Shown: positions 1 through 9,075, numbered from the stretch's first letter. The stretch is DNA of 64,000 nt from AP-15 sp963703665 (GCA_963703665.1 CAVPFB010000006.1:310001-374000); one strand, 5' to 3'. Notes: generated by a model not told the origin, from the sequence alone. Numbers and translations are program-made.

Positions 1-337
1 CAGCGCATGCGTTCGCTCAACGTCCCCTGCGGCAGCAATTCGAGCTCGATCTTGCCCGCGGCATAGAGCTCCTCGAACACGACGCTGCCCGAGCTGCGCG
101 GAAACGAGCACATGATCTTGCGCACCCGGCCGGCGGCCATCAGCGCCGCGAGCCCGGTGCGGCCGGTGCCGGCGTTGTTGGCGACGACGGTCAGATCGCG
201 CGCACCCTGCTCGATCACCGCCTCGCACAGCGCGTCGGGCAGCCCGGCCCCGCCAAACCCGGCGCACAGCACGACCGAGCCGTCCCTGATCCCGGCCACC
301 GCCTCGGCGAGGTTCTTGACCCGCTTGTCGATCATCT
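1..337 (-). CDS. 3-oxoacid CoA-transferase subunit A, N-terminal part
   Basis: The gene runs off the left edge, and only about 111 N-terminal residues are visible, from ATG at 337. The protein starts MIDKRVKNLAEAVAGIRDGS and contains GFGGAGLPDAL, which matches the glycine-rich N-terminal signature of class I CoA-transferase alpha subunits (ScoA/PcaI/AtoD type). These enzymes move CoA from succinyl-CoA to acetoacetate or 3-oxoadipate in the cytoplasm. It lies downstream of a beta-keto acid cleavage enzyme on the same strand, which suits a keto-acid or ketone-body catabolic neighbourhood. Which 3-oxoacid is used cannot be decided from this fragment. Confidence 0.85.
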
Positions 338-384
338 CTGCTGCACCTGCTCAGATCAGAATTACAGGGCGTCGAGGAGGTGAT

Positions 385-463
385 CGTCATTCCCGCGGAA
401 GCAGGAACCCAGCGCAAGCGGCGTGCACTTGCTCCTGGGCCCCCGCTTTCGCGGGGGCGACGG
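385..463. repeat. dispersed inverted-repeat element, copy 1
   Basis: The left arm reads like CGTCATTCCCGCG..GAACCCAG and the right arm like CCCCCGCTTTCGCGGGGGCGACGG. The arms are related in inverted orientation and separated by a short variable spacer. The same layout recurs at 7723-7827 and 11238-11317, with a half-copy at 6914-6944. All copies are intergenic. The 338-598 gap around it holds no other recognisable gene. Confidence 0.75.
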
Positions 464-598
464 TAGGAGTTCTTGCTTCATACCGTAGCTGGGTCAGCGC
501 GGCGCGAGCGCTGCTCCTGGCCACCTCGCTGATGTAAGTTCTGCTTTGTACCGGATGTTGTCTCAGAACATTTGGTACGGCAGACTTTCGAGAAAAAG

Positions 599-1535
599 TC
601 AGAAGGCGACGTCGTCGCCGCCTTTGAGCGCCAGCATCGCGCGCGCCTCGTCGGGAGTGGCGATTTCGAGCGACAGATTCTCGACGATCGCCCGGATGCG
701 GCTGACCTGGTCGGCGTTGCTGGTGGCGAGCTTGCCGCGGCCGATCCACAGCGAATCCTCGAGCCCGACCCGGACATTGCCGCCCATGATCGCCCCCATC
801 GTCACCAGCGGCAATTGGTGGCGGCCGGCGGCGAGGATCGACCAGGCATAGGCGTCGCCGAACAGCTTGTCGGCGATGTGCTTCATGTGGACGAGGTTGT
901 CGGGATCGGCGCCGATGCCGCCCAAAATGCCGAAGATCGTCTGCACGAAAAGCGGCGGCTTGACCAGCCCGCGCTCGAGAAAATGCGCGAGATTATAGAG
1001 GTGGCCGACATCGTAGCATTCGAACTCGAACCGGGTGCCGCAGCCTTCGCCCAGATCCTTCAGGATGCGCTCGATGTCGGCGAAGGTGTTGCGGAAGATG
1101 AAGTCGCGCGTCATTTCGAGATGCTGCGGCTCCCACGGATGTTGCCAATCCTTGTAGCGGGAGAGCATCGGGTAGAGCCCGAAATTCATCGACCCCATGT
1201 TGAGCGAGCACATTTCCGGCTGGGCCCGCAACGGGGCGGCGAGCCGCTCGTCGAGCGACATGCCGTGGCCGCCGCCGGTGGTGATGTTGACGACGGCGTT
1301 GGTCGCCTGCTTGATCCGCGGCAGGAACTGCATGAAGACGCCGGGGTCGGGGGTCGGCCGCCCGTCCTTCGGGATCGCGGGCGTGAAGGTGCAGGATCGC
1401 CGCCCCGGCCTCGGCCGCGGCGATCGCATCGCGCGCGATCTCGTCCGGGGTCAACGGCAGATAGGGGCTCATCGTCGGGGTGTGGATCGACCCAGTGACC
1501 GCGCAGGTGATCACGACCTTGCCGCCCAGAGCCAT
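599..1535 (-). CDS. beta-keto acid cleavage enzyme (BKACE, DUF849), one frameshift
   Basis: BKACE enzymes condense a beta-keto acid with acetyl-CoA in a Zn-dependent cleavage, giving acetoacetate plus a new CoA ester. The start at 1535 follows a strong GGAGG site. The reading gives VVITCAVTGS, then HLHARDP, then NITTGGGHGMS, the metal and substrate motifs of the family. The first part is in one frame and the rest in another. The shift is near 1367-1373, where one extra G after the HLHARDP codons explains it. After correction the protein is about 311 residues, the normal family length. Its neighbour is a 3-oxoacid CoA-transferase. The substrate (for example dehydrocarnitine or 3-keto-5-aminohexanoate) is not determined. 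Confidence 0.85.
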
Positions 1536-1632
1536 CTTCCTCCCCCTCACCCTCGCTCGGCGGTCGCGCCGCCGCAGCCGCCGCCCTCGACCCCAATGCT
1601 CCCCGCCGGCGGGGAGGGAAGGGACGGGGCGG

Positions 1633-2852
1633 CTAGCCCTGCGCCCGGATGAACGACTTGACCTTGGGATAGGTCTCGGTCTGCCACCGGCGGCCATGGA
1701 ACACGCCATAATGGCCGACTTTGAGCTGGAGGTGTTGGGTCTTTTTTGCCGGCGGGATGCCGGTGCACAGAGCGTGCGCGGCGACGGTCTGACCCGGCCC
1801 GCAGACGTCGTCGCGCTCGCCCTCGACGGTCATCAGCGCGGTGCGCTCGATCGCTGCCGGCTCGACCGCGGCGCCGCGCACCCGCAACCGGCCCTGCGGC
1901 AGGTCGTGGCGCTGAAACACCCGCTCGATCGTGTGCAGATAGAAATCCGCCGGCAGGTCCATGACCGCGCTGTATTCGTCGTAAAAGGCGCGGGTCGCCG
2001 CCGCACTCTCGCCGCTGCCGCGGGCGAGGTCGCGGAACATTGTCCAGTGCGCCGAGACGTGGCGGTCGAAATTCATGCTGAGAAACCCGGCGAGCTGCAA
2101 GAAGCCGGGGTAGACTCGGCGAAACGCGCCAGGGATAGCGCGCCGGCACCGTTGAGATCACGGTGCGCTCGAACCAGTCGAGCGGGTGCGCCTCGGCGAA
2201 GCGGTTGACCGCGGTCGGGTTGACGCGGGTGTCGATCGGGCCGCCCATCAGGACCATCGAGGACGGCTGGCAAGGGTCGTCCTCGGCCGCCAGCAGCGAT
2301 ACCGCAGCCAACACCGGGACCGATGGCTGGCAGACCGCCATCACATTGAGACGCCGGCCCGAGCAGCCGGATAAATCGGATCACCAACTCGACAAAATCG
2401 TCGAAATCGAACCGCCCGTAGAGCAGCGGAACGTCGCGCGCGTTCTTCCAGTCGGTCAGATAGACATTGTGATCGGCGAGCAAGGTCTCGACGGTGCCGC
2501 GCAGCAAGGTCGGGAAATGCCCCGAGAGCGGCGCCACGACCAGCACGGTCGGCTCGTCGCGAATCAAATCCTTCCGAAAATGCAATAGGTTGCAAAACGG
2601 ATGCGAGGCGACCACTTCCTCGCTGACCGCGATCTCCTCGCCGTCGCTCGTTATCGATCGGATACGGAAATCCGGCCGCTCATGCGACAGGCCGGCGTGG
2701 GACAACAGCTCCATCGCTGCGGCTGCACCGCGCACGCAGGGCATGTCGCCGATCGGCGGCCACGAAAGGCCCAGCCAACTGCGGGCGGTTTCGGCCATCA
2801 GCCGGATCGGGCGAAGAACGTCGTTTTGTGCCTGGTAGGCGTCGTAAAGCAT
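1633..2852 (-). CDS. phaZ: intracellular polyhydroxyalkanoate depolymerase, two frameshifts
   Basis: The protein resembles the intracellular PHB depolymerases with a PHB_depo_C domain, which mobilise stored polyhydroxyalkanoate. The start MLYDAYQAQNDVLRPIRLMA at 2852 (GAGG upstream) matches the usual family N-terminus, so the longer in-frame start at 2897 is not used. Family blocks follow: LVVAPLSGHFPTLLRGTVE, VYLTDWKNARDVP, VMAVCQPSVPVLAA, MGGPIDTRVNPTAVN and a C-terminal VGHYGVFHGRRWQTE. The reading frame shifts near 2350 and at about 2130, each explained by one extra base, giving about 405 residues, the expected length. It sits beside a patatin-like gene and keto-acid enzymes. Confidence 0.87.
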
Positions 2853-3120
2853 ATACCCTCGAAGGTGCGGGCCGCTCCCGATCCTGGAAGCGTCCAACTT
2901 GTCGAAACGGCGGTGCGCTTCGACCGATTATCAGGCGACAGCATCCCATATCAAAAGCCGTTTTAATTCAACCTCATATTGGAATTGATCAGCGTTTAGG
3001 CAAGGCCGCGCGCGCGATCCTTGTCGCCAGTCGATGACTGTCGGATGTTCCCGGATTGTTCTTGTCGCGATGAAGAAACCAGCCGCTTTCGCGGGCAGCG
3101 GCTGACGATTGCCTGTTTTG

Positions 3121-3137
3121 CGGCCCGGCTCGGGCCG
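3121..3137 (-). terminator. GC-rich hairpin just after the patatin stop
   Basis: A perfect 7-bp stem (CGGCCCG and CGGGCCG) with a 3-base loop lies directly downstream of the minus-strand patatin stop at 3139. It lacks the T-tract of a classical intrinsic terminator, so it may only stabilise the transcript end. The rest of 2853-3138 holds no recognisable gene and probably contains the phaZ promoter. Confidence 0.3.
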
Positions 3138-3138
3138 A

Positions 3139-4185
3139 TCAGCGCGGCGGTGCGACGACCCCGCCTCGAACCTCGTGGACGATGACCCCGGACAACCGCG
3201 GCGGCGGCGCCAGCCAGCGCGGATGCGCGAGGCTCGTCGCCGCATCGCTCTCCCCGGCCTTCCATCGGCGGGTGATCGCACCGGCCGAAAAATCCGCCAT
3301 CTTTGCCGCGAGGTCGGCCGCACTGCCCTCGTGGACCAGATGCAGGATCGTCATCGTCGCGTCGCTCGCCTCGGCAAGGCAACGGCGGATGTCGACCTCG
3401 CCGCGCGCGGCCGGCGGCAGGCGCTCGCCCAGCAGCGCGATCATGCGGCGCAGATCGTGGGTGCGGCGCATCGCGGCGATTTCGCGCGCCGACCGACTGA
3501 TCCCGCCGTGACCGCCCGGCGCCGGATCATAACCGTCGATCGCAAAGCACAGGGTGTCGGCCGGCCGGGCCTCGTCGAGCGCCGACACCGACACCGCGGC
3601 GCCGCCGAACAGCTGTCGGCCGATCGCCACCGGCGGCAGCCCCGAGAACGGCGTGCCGGCGAGCACATGGTCGAGGCCGAGCACGTGGCGGTCGTTGTCG
3701 AAAAACGTTTCTGCCCCGGTCGCCAGATTGACCGCGCCGAGCACGAGGCGGACGTTGCCTGAATTGACCCGCTCGAAATCGACGGCCCCGCCGATCAGCT
3801 CGCGCAAGTCGCCGGCCGAGATCACCGGCTCTGCCCGGGCCGGCGCAACTGTGGCGACAACTCCGACGAGCGTGAGACAGCGCCCGGCCGCACGCTGCGC
3901 CCAGCGGCCGGGCCCCGTCCCCGGCCGCAACGCGGCACGCCGGCTGACCTCGTGCCAGAATTGGCGCAATCGCAATGCCCGCTCGTGCGGCAGGTTGCCG
4001 GCGATGATCGCGGCGTTGACCGCGCCGATCGCGGTCCCGGCGATCCAGTTGGGCCGGACCCCGTTCTTTTCGAGCGCGGCATAGGCGCCCGCCTGGTAGG
4101 CCCCCAGCGCCTCGCCGCCCGACAGCACCAACGCGATCCGCTCGAAGCGGGCCAAGCTCTTATCCGGTCGCCCTCGCGCCAACAC
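3139..4185 (-). CDS. patatin-fold protein (DUF3734 type) lacking the catalytic dyad
   Basis: The overall sequence follows the bacterial patatin phospholipases with a DUF3734 tail. It has a glycine-rich loop LSGGEALGAYQAGAY (about residues 21-35), a nucleophile-elbow region, a DNDRHVLGLDHVLAG block (about 163-177) and a C-terminal MTILHLVHEG block. The nucleophile elbow reads GTAIGA, so Ala52 (codon GCG) replaces the catalytic Ser. The usual DGG of the Ser-Asp dyad is replaced by LFGGAAV (about 192-198), without the Asp. The protein is full length at 348 residues with no frameshift, so it looks like a maintained pseudoenzyme rather than a wreck. It lies beside phaZ, where active family members are often near PHB metabolism genes. 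Its role is unknown; binding or regulation is only an inference. Confidence 0.78.
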   Translation of the reverse strand: MLARGRPDKSLARFERIALVLSGGEALGAYQAGAYAALEKNGVRPNWIAGTAIGAVNAAIIAGNLPHERALRLRQFWHEVSRRAALRPGTGPGRWAQRAAGRCLTLVGVVATVAPARAEPVISAGDLRELIGGAVDFERVNSGNVRLVLGAVNLATGAETFFDNDRHVLGLDHVLAGTPFSGLPPVAIGRQLFGGAAVSVSALDEARPADTLCFAIDGYDPAPGGHGGISRSAREIAAMRRTHDLRRMIALLGERLPPAARGEVDIRRCLAEASDATMTILHLVHEGSAADLAAKMADFSAGAITRRWKAGESDAATSLAHPRWLAPPPRLSGVIVHEVRGGVVAPPR

Positions 4186-4231
4186 CCGCTCCTACCGCCA
4201 GCTGCCGACCGGATGCCGACGACAGGACGCG

Positions 4232-4265
4232 CCAGGCTCGGTCCACTCCCAGGCTCGGTCCACTC
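4232..4265. repeat. 17-bp tandem duplication
   Basis: The unit CCAGGCTCGGTCCACTC occurs twice in direct tandem at 4232-4248 and 4249-4265, upstream of the patatin gene and downstream of the cytochrome gene. It is non-coding. The gap 4186-4374 contains nothing else I recognise. Confidence 0.85.
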
Positions 4266-4374
4266 GACGACTGCGCCGGCAGCGATGCCGGGCCCGGTCG
4301 CCGCTGCTCTCTGTCGGAACGCCTGCCATCATAAGACGTCTCGACCGAGCGTCCAGTGCCGAACGCTGCGCCGG

Positions 4375-5268
4375 TCAGTCTTTCTGATGCGGGGGAGTGG
4401 GCTTTTGCGAACGAATCGGCCTCATCGATTTCAGGTAGATTGCGATCGCACGCCGGTCGGCATCGTCCAGGCGTGAGGTATCGTCGACGATCTCCCGCAT
4501 CGAGCCGCCGACGAAGTCGAAATCGGGCGTCTGCCCGTCGGTCAGCAGGGTGACGATGTCGGCGATGCTCCACCGGCCGATCCCGGTTTCCGGGTCGGGA
4601 GTGATGTTGGGTGCGGCATGGCCGCCGTCTCCCGCCGCAGCGCCGGCGAGCGGGCGGTCGGGATCGGGGGCGCCGAGCCAGGTTCGCGGGGTGTGGCAGT
4701 CGCCGCAGCGGCCGACGGTCGCCACGAGGTAGGCACCGCGGTTCCACGTGGCGTCCTTGGTCGGCTCGGGACGCCATGGCCCGGGAAACGGCGAGGCGGC
4801 GACGCCGAGGGCCGCGCGCGCGGCGGCAAAAGGCGCCCGGTCGCCGGCGCGGTTCGATCGCGATATGGCCGGCACGCTGGCGAGAAAGGCCCAGAGATCG
4901 CCGAGGTCGCGCGCGTCGAGGCGATTGTAGTGCGGGAACGGAAAGACCGGCAGATAATGCGAATCATCGGGCGCGATGCCCCAGCGCATCGCCCTGGTGA
5001 AATCGGCGGACCGCCACCCCCCGATCCCGGTCGGGCGATCGGGGGTGATGTTGGGCGTGACGATTGTCCCGAACCGGGTCTCGAGCGCCCGCCCGCCGGC
5101 GTAGCGGGCGCCGCGGTGCTTGGCGTCGGTATGGCATTGGCCGCATCCGGCGGCAGCGGCGAGGTAGGCGCCGCGCGTTGCCGCGCCGCTCTCGGCCGCA
5201 GCAGCCGGGGACGCCCCTTGCAGTGGCCCCGCGAGCGCGAGCAGGATCGCCGGCGCCGCCGACTTCAG
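4375..5268 (-). CDS. diheme cytochrome c without a standard start codon
   Basis: Two haem-binding motifs are visible, CGQCH near the N-terminus and CGDCH in the second half. Each is followed by a PNITPD block and a GIGGW or GIGRW motif. This duplicated two-domain layout is that of periplasmic diheme cytochromes of the alcohol dehydrogenase or c-553 type, which pass electrons to the respiratory chain. A hydrophobic export signal (ILLALAGPL) precedes the first domain. In this frame there is no ATG, GTG or TTG between the upstream stop and the signal peptide; only a CTG at 5268 is available. That codon lies inside a 14-bp tandem repeat (5266-5305), so the native start may have been altered. The upstream gene is another cytochrome, ending in the same frame 27 bp before. 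Confidence 0.75.
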   Translation of the reverse strand: MKSAAPAILLALAGPLQGASPAAAAESGAATRGAYLAAAAGCGQCHTDAKHRGARYAGGRALETRFGTIVTPNITPDRPTGIGGWRSADFTRAMRWGIAPDDSHYLPVFPFPHYNRLDARDLGDLWAFLASVPAISRSNRAGDRAPFAAARAALGVAASPFPGPWRPEPTKDATWNRGAYLVATVGRCGDCHTPRTWLGAPDPDRPLAGAAAGDGGHAAPNITPDPETGIGRWSIADIVTLLTDGQTPDFDFVGGSMREIVDDTSRLDDADRRAIAIYLKSMRPIRSQKPTPPHQKD

Positions 5269-5305
5269 GGCTTGGGCCTCAGGGCTTGGGCCTCAGGGCT
5301 TGAGC
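5266..5305. repeat. 14-bp tandem repeat at a cytochrome gene junction
   Basis: The unit CAGGGCTTGGGCCT is present twice in full (5266-5279 and 5280-5293), followed by a degenerate third partial copy up to about 5305. The repeat spans the stop codon of the cytochrome c' gene and the expected start of the diheme cytochrome gene. Confidence 0.88.
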
Positions 5306-5766
5306 TTTTCGCGGAACGTCTCGTGGCAATTGCCGCAGCCGTTTTTGCCGAGATCGATAAAGGCGGTGTGGATATCCGGCTTATTTCCGGTCTTGACCGC
5401 GACGAGCAACGCCTCGGCCTTGGCGACGGCGGTCTTTTGGGCGTCGAGAAACCTCGCCGGTTCGCTCCACACCGCCGGCTTTGGCCGGTAGTCACCGTCG
5501 GGGCTCGCGGCGTCGGTGCCCGCCGGAAACAGGCTGGGGATCTTCCTGGTGGTCTCGGTCAGGCCGGTGGCGGCGGTGATCGCCGCGGCCTGGTCGGCCT
5601 TGCCGTCGAGATAGGCCTTGATACTGCCAAGATCCTTCCCCTGCTGCTTCATCGTCGCCTGGCGCTCTTTGAGGATGGCCTCGTTGTCCGGCGCTGCGGC
5701 CGCGGAGCTGGCGACGGCGAGGCTCACCGCCAGGCCCAGCGCCCGGCACATCATCGACGGCGTCAT
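5293..5766 (-). CDS. cytochrome c' / c-556 class II
   Basis: This 157-residue exported protein begins MTPSMMCRALGLAVSLAVAS, a signal peptide ending near AAAA. The start at 5766 is chosen because a GGGGGA site precedes it. The body is predicted to be mostly helical, and the haem motif CGNCHETFR sits at the extreme C-terminus, the hallmark of class II cytochromes (four-helix bundle, C-terminal CXXCH). Such proteins bind NO or transfer electrons in the periplasm. It is immediately followed by a diheme cytochrome gene on the same strand, so the two probably form a small electron-transfer operon. Confidence 0.85.
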   Translation of the reverse strand: MTPSMMCRALGLAVSLAVASSAAAAPDNEAILKERQATMKQQGKDLGSIKAYLDGKADQAAAITAATGLTETTRKIPSLFPAGTDAASPDGDYRPKPAVWSEPARFLDAQKTAVAKAEALLVAVKTGNKPDIHTAFIDLGKNGCGNCHETFREKLKP

Positions 5767-5859
5767 AGATCCCCCTGACATGCGCACCCGGTCGCGGCCG
5801 GACGCTGCCATCCTAAGCCGCGCCGATCCGGACGCAACGTTCCGAAAGCAGCCTCACGA

Positions 5860-6495
5860 TCACGTGATCGGAATTTCGATCGAGGTTTTGAAGGCGGGCC
5901 GCTCGCGCATCCGCTCGTACCACGATTTGAGGTTCTTTAACGGCGGCCGCTCCAGCGGAAAAGCGTGCCAGCGGTAGACCAGGGTGCCCATCACGATCTC
6001 GGCCAGGCTCAAATCGGAGCCGGCGAGAAAGGGCCGGCCTTCGAGCGCATCCTCGACGATCGTCCAGGCGACAATCGCCTTGCGCCGCGCCGCCTCGATC
6101 GCGGCCTGGTCGCGTTGCTCGGGCTTGGTGCGGATCAGCCCATAGAGCAGCGCGCCCATCGGCGCCCCGAGGGTCGAAAGCTGCCAATCCATCCAGCGTT
6201 CGACGAGCGCCCGCGCCGCCGGCGCCGCCGGATACAGCAGCTCGCTCCGGCCGGTGGCGCCCCGGTGGGTGGTGGCGAGATAGCGGCAGATCGTGTTCGA
6301 TTCCCACAGCACCACATCGCCGTCCTGCACCGTCGGCACCAGCCCGTTCGGGTTCAGCGCCAGGTATTCGGGGTTCTGGTTGCCGCCGAACGGCCCTCCG
6401 AGGTCGACCCGCTCGAACCGGATCTCGAGCTCGCCGCAGCACCACAGCACCTTCTGCACGTTCGACGAGGTCGCCCTGCCCCAGATCTTCAACAT
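5860..6495 (-). CDS. glutathione S-transferase family protein
   Basis: This is a complete 211-residue cytosolic GST. The N-terminal thioredoxin-like domain begins MLKIWGRATSSNVQKVLWCC and includes LNPNGLVPTVQDGD and WESNTICRYLA, the glutathione-binding cis-Pro and Glu-Ser motifs. The all-helical C-terminal domain contains the FLAGSDLSLAEIVMG capping block. The SSNVQK active-site region resembles the bacterial GST classes that use Ser as the catalytic residue. The electrophile is unknown. The neighbours give no pathway clue, and it appears to be transcribed alone. Confidence 0.9.
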   Translation of the reverse strand: MLKIWGRATSSNVQKVLWCCGELEIRFERVDLGGPFGGNQNPEYLALNPNGLVPTVQDGDVVLWESNTICRYLATTHRGATGRSELLYPAAPAARALVERWMDWQLSTLGAPMGALLYGLIRTKPEQRDQAAIEAARRKAIVAWTIVEDALEGRPFLAGSDLSLAEIVMGTLVYRWHAFPLERPPLKNLKSWYERMRERPAFKTSIEIPIT

Positions 6496-6638
6496 CGCCG
6501 CCTCTGCCGCGCTTTTGCCAAGGATCTCCTATGGAGCCTCAGTTCGGTGCCGGGCGCAACAGCGGCTTCGGGCGCGCGTATAATCGGCCCTCTGGTATGA
6601 TGGCCCTGTCGGACGATCGGTGCCGAAGGAGGCGGCGG

Positions 6639-6896
6639 ATGATGCGGATGATGCGGATGATTTTATGCTGGATCGCGGCGCTGGCGCTGTTTGCCGGGGT
6701 TGCCTCGGCGAGCCAGCCGGGGACGGCGGCATTGGCCAAATGGAAGACGATGGACGCCTGCGCCAAGCAGGCCCAAGCCGCCTACCCGGATTTCACCCCG
6801 GAATCGAACACGAAGCGCGATGCTCAGCTGAACGCCTGCCTGAGCGCCAACAACCTGCCCCCGCGGCAGCCGCAGGCGCAGCCCAATGCGCGCTAG
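6639..6896 (+). CDS. small secreted protein, unknown function
   Basis: An AAGGAGG ribosome site (6626-6632) six bases before ATG 6639 fixes the start; the open frame itself extends further upstream. The product is 85 residues with a signal peptide (MMRMMRMILCWIAALALFAG, cleavage probably after VASA). The mature part carries KTMDACAKQAQAAYPDFTPE and a second Cys in LNACL, suggesting one disulfide in the periplasm. Similar short proteins occur in other alphaproteobacteria, as far as I recall, without an assigned role. It ends in a Gln/Pro-rich tail. Confidence 0.65.
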   Translation: MMRMMRMILCWIAALALFAGVASASQPGTAALAKWKTMDACAKQAQAAYPDFTPESNTKRDAQLNACLSANNLPPRQPQAQPNAR

Positions 6897-6913
6897 CGAT
6901 ACCGCAGGCTCGC

Positions 6914-6944
6914 CCCGGACAGCCGCGCTTTCGCGGGAATGACG
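6914..6944. repeat. half-copy of the dispersed inverted-repeat element
   Basis: This stretch reads CCGGACAGCCGCGCTTTCGC followed by GGGAATGACG. It matches one arm of the repeat found at 385, 7723 and 11238. It lies between a small secreted protein gene and metW. Confidence 0.6.
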
Positions 6945-6984
6945 AACGAGAGGATGCTGCAACCTGAATATTGTGGTCGCGCTT

Positions 6985-7653
6985 TCAGCGGCCGCCGGAA
7001 AGGACGAAAACGCCTTGCTCGGCCAACAGGTTGGCGAGACCGCCGTGGGGGTCGAGGGCATAGGGCCGGCCGTGCCGGTCCAAGGTCACGCTGCGCTCGA
7101 CGCTGACCCCGAGCTCGTCGCACAGCCGGGCAAAGTCGCGGATCGTGCACAGATGGATGTTCGGGGTCTCGTACCAGGGATGCGCCAACAGATCCGACAT
7201 CGGCATCCGGCCGCGCAGCATCAGGTGCAGGCGGATCCGCCAGAAGCCGAAATTCGGAAACGAGACGATCGCGCGCCGGCCGATGCGGACCAGACTTTCG
7301 ATGACCCGGCGCGGCTGCCGCGTCGCCTGCAGGGTCTGGCTCAAGACGACGACGTCGAAAGCCCCCTGCGGATAGGCGTCGAGGTCGCGGTCGGCGTCGC
7401 CCTGGATCACTGACAGCCCGTGACCGACACAGGCATTGACGCCCGACTGGGAGAGCTCAATGCCACGCCCATCGACCTGCTTGTGCCGGGCCAGAAAGGC
7501 GAGCAGCGCTCCGTCGCCGCAGCCGATGTCGAGCACCCGCGCGCCCGGCTCGATCATCTCGGCGATCAGCCGCAGGTCCTGGCGCAGTTCGCCGGCTGCA
7601 GCCGCGGCGCCGGGCCGAGGCCTCGCCTCCTCCAAGCTCAGCGATCCCGCCAT
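6985..7653 (-). CDS. metW: methionine biosynthesis protein MetW
   Basis: The protein is a 222-residue class I SAM-methyltransferase-fold protein. Motif I is ARVLDIGCGDGALL, followed by VDGRGIEL and FDVVVLSQTLQA. The block RRAIVSFPNFGFWRIRLHL and WYETPNIHLCTIRDF are characteristic of MetW, which partners MetX in methionine synthesis in many proteobacteria. The homoserine acetyltransferase gene lies upstream on the same strand, 212 bp away, with a dispersed repeat between them. The exact biochemical role of MetW in this organism is inferred from the family. Confidence 0.93.
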   Translation of the reverse strand: MAGSLSLEEARPRPGAAAAAGELRQDLRLIAEMIEPGARVLDIGCGDGALLAFLARHKQVDGRGIELSQSGVNACVGHGLSVIQGDADRDLDAYPQGAFDVVVLSQTLQATRQPRRVIESLVRIGRRAIVSFPNFGFWRIRLHLMLRGRMPMSDLLAHPWYETPNIHLCTIRDFARLCDELGVSVERSVTLDRHGRPYALDPHGGLANLLAEQGVFVLSGGR

Positions 7654-7722
7654 CGCCCCGCCATTGCCCTCCGACCGCTAGCGGGTCCGTTCTGACGTTT
7701 AGCACCCATCCCCTTACCTCTT

Positions 7723-7827
7723 CGTCATTCCCGCGAAAGCGGGAACCCAGGGCGGCGGGCACCGGGCGCTTGCCCCCTGTTCTAGCCAGGGGCAGGCTCT
7801 GGACCCCCGCCTGCGCGGGGGCGACGG
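7723..7827. repeat. dispersed inverted-repeat element, copy 2
   Basis: The left arm CGTCATTCCCGCGAAAGCGG and the right arm GGACCCCCGCCTGCGCGGGG plus GCGACGG form an inverted pair. The element sits between metX and metW, inside what would otherwise be a two-gene operon, and may act as an mRNA hairpin there. Confidence 0.8.
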
Positions 7828-7865
7828 ATAGGAGGCGATCGGAGTCATTTGTCAGGTTAGCACCG

Positions 7866-9075
7866 CTAGCGGGTCAGGCCGCGATGCTCGGCACAGCCGG
7901 CTAAAAAGCCGCGCAGGGTCGCGAACAGCTCGGGCTCGTGCAATAGAAAGGCGTCGTGCCCGTTTTCGGTCGCGATCTCGACAAAGCTGACATTGGCCGC
8001 CACCGCGTTCAGCGCGTGCACCAGCTCGCGGCTTTCGGAGGTCGGGAACAGCCAGTCGCTGGTGAACGAAATCACGCAAAATCGCGAGCGCGTGCCGGCA
8101 AAGGCGCCGGCCACCGCGCCGCCGTGCTCGGCCGCGAGGTCGAAATAATCCATCGCCCGGGTGATGTAGAGGTAGGAATTGGCATCGAAGCGGTCGACAA
8201 ACGTGCTGCCCTGATGACGCAGATAGCTCTCGACCTGGAAATCGGCGTCGAAGCCGTAGGTCACCGCGCGCCGGTCCTGCAGATTACGGCCGAACTTGCG
8301 GTGCAGCGCCGCCTCGGAGAGATAGGTGATGTGCGCCGCCATGCGGGCCACGGCGAGCCCTCGCGCCGGTTTGCGGCCGAGCGCGAGATAGCGCCCCCCA
8401 CACCAGTCGGGGTCGGCGATGATCGCCTGCCGCCCGACTTCGTGAAAGGCGATGTTCTGCGCCGAGTGGCGCACCGCGGCGGCGATCGGCACCGCGGCAA
8501 ACACGGATTGGGGATAGCTCGCCGCCCACTGCAAGACCTGCATGCCGCCCATCGACCCGCCGATCACGCAGAACAGGCTGTCGATCCCGAGATGCTCGAT
8601 CAGGCGTTTTTGCGCCCGCACCATGTCGCGCACGGTGATGACCGGAAACGACAACGCCCAGGGCTCGCCGGTCGACGGGTCAACGTCCTGCGGGCCGGTG
8701 GTCCCCATGCAGCCGCCCAGGACATTGGCGCAGATCAGGAAATAGCGCTCGGAGTTCGAGCACCCCGCCGGCGCCGATCAGGGTCTCCCACCAGCCGGGC
8801 TTGCCGGTGATCGGATGCGGGTCGGCGGCGTACTGGTCGCCGGTCAGCGCATGGCAGACGAGGATCGCATTCGACCGGTCGGCGTTGAGGGTCCCATAAG
8901 TCTGATAGGCGATCGTGAACGGCCCGAAATCAACGCCGCAATCGAGCCGCAGCGGCTCGCGCACCAGCAGCCGATGGCCGGGCCAGTCCTGATCCGAACG
9001 AGAACGCGGACTGGGCGATGTCACTGTCGGCACGAAAGTTCTCTCAGAGCCCGGTTGCGCGGCAGACAGCCGCAT
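7866..9075 (-). CDS. metX: homoserine O-acetyltransferase, one frameshift
   Basis: MetX acylates homoserine, the committed step to methionine. The protein is an alpha/beta hydrolase: oxyanion and substrate blocks (AYQTYGTLN, NAILVCHALTG), the nucleophile elbow GGSMGGMQ, the acid SDWLFP and the histidine NGHDAF are all present. The frame changes near 8752-8757, just before the family block ERYFLICANVLGGCMG; one extra base explains it and leaves about 402 residues, a normal size. The ATG at 9075 is preceded by a good promoter. metW follows downstream. Whether acetyl- or succinyl-CoA is used cannot be read with certainty. Confidence 0.9.
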
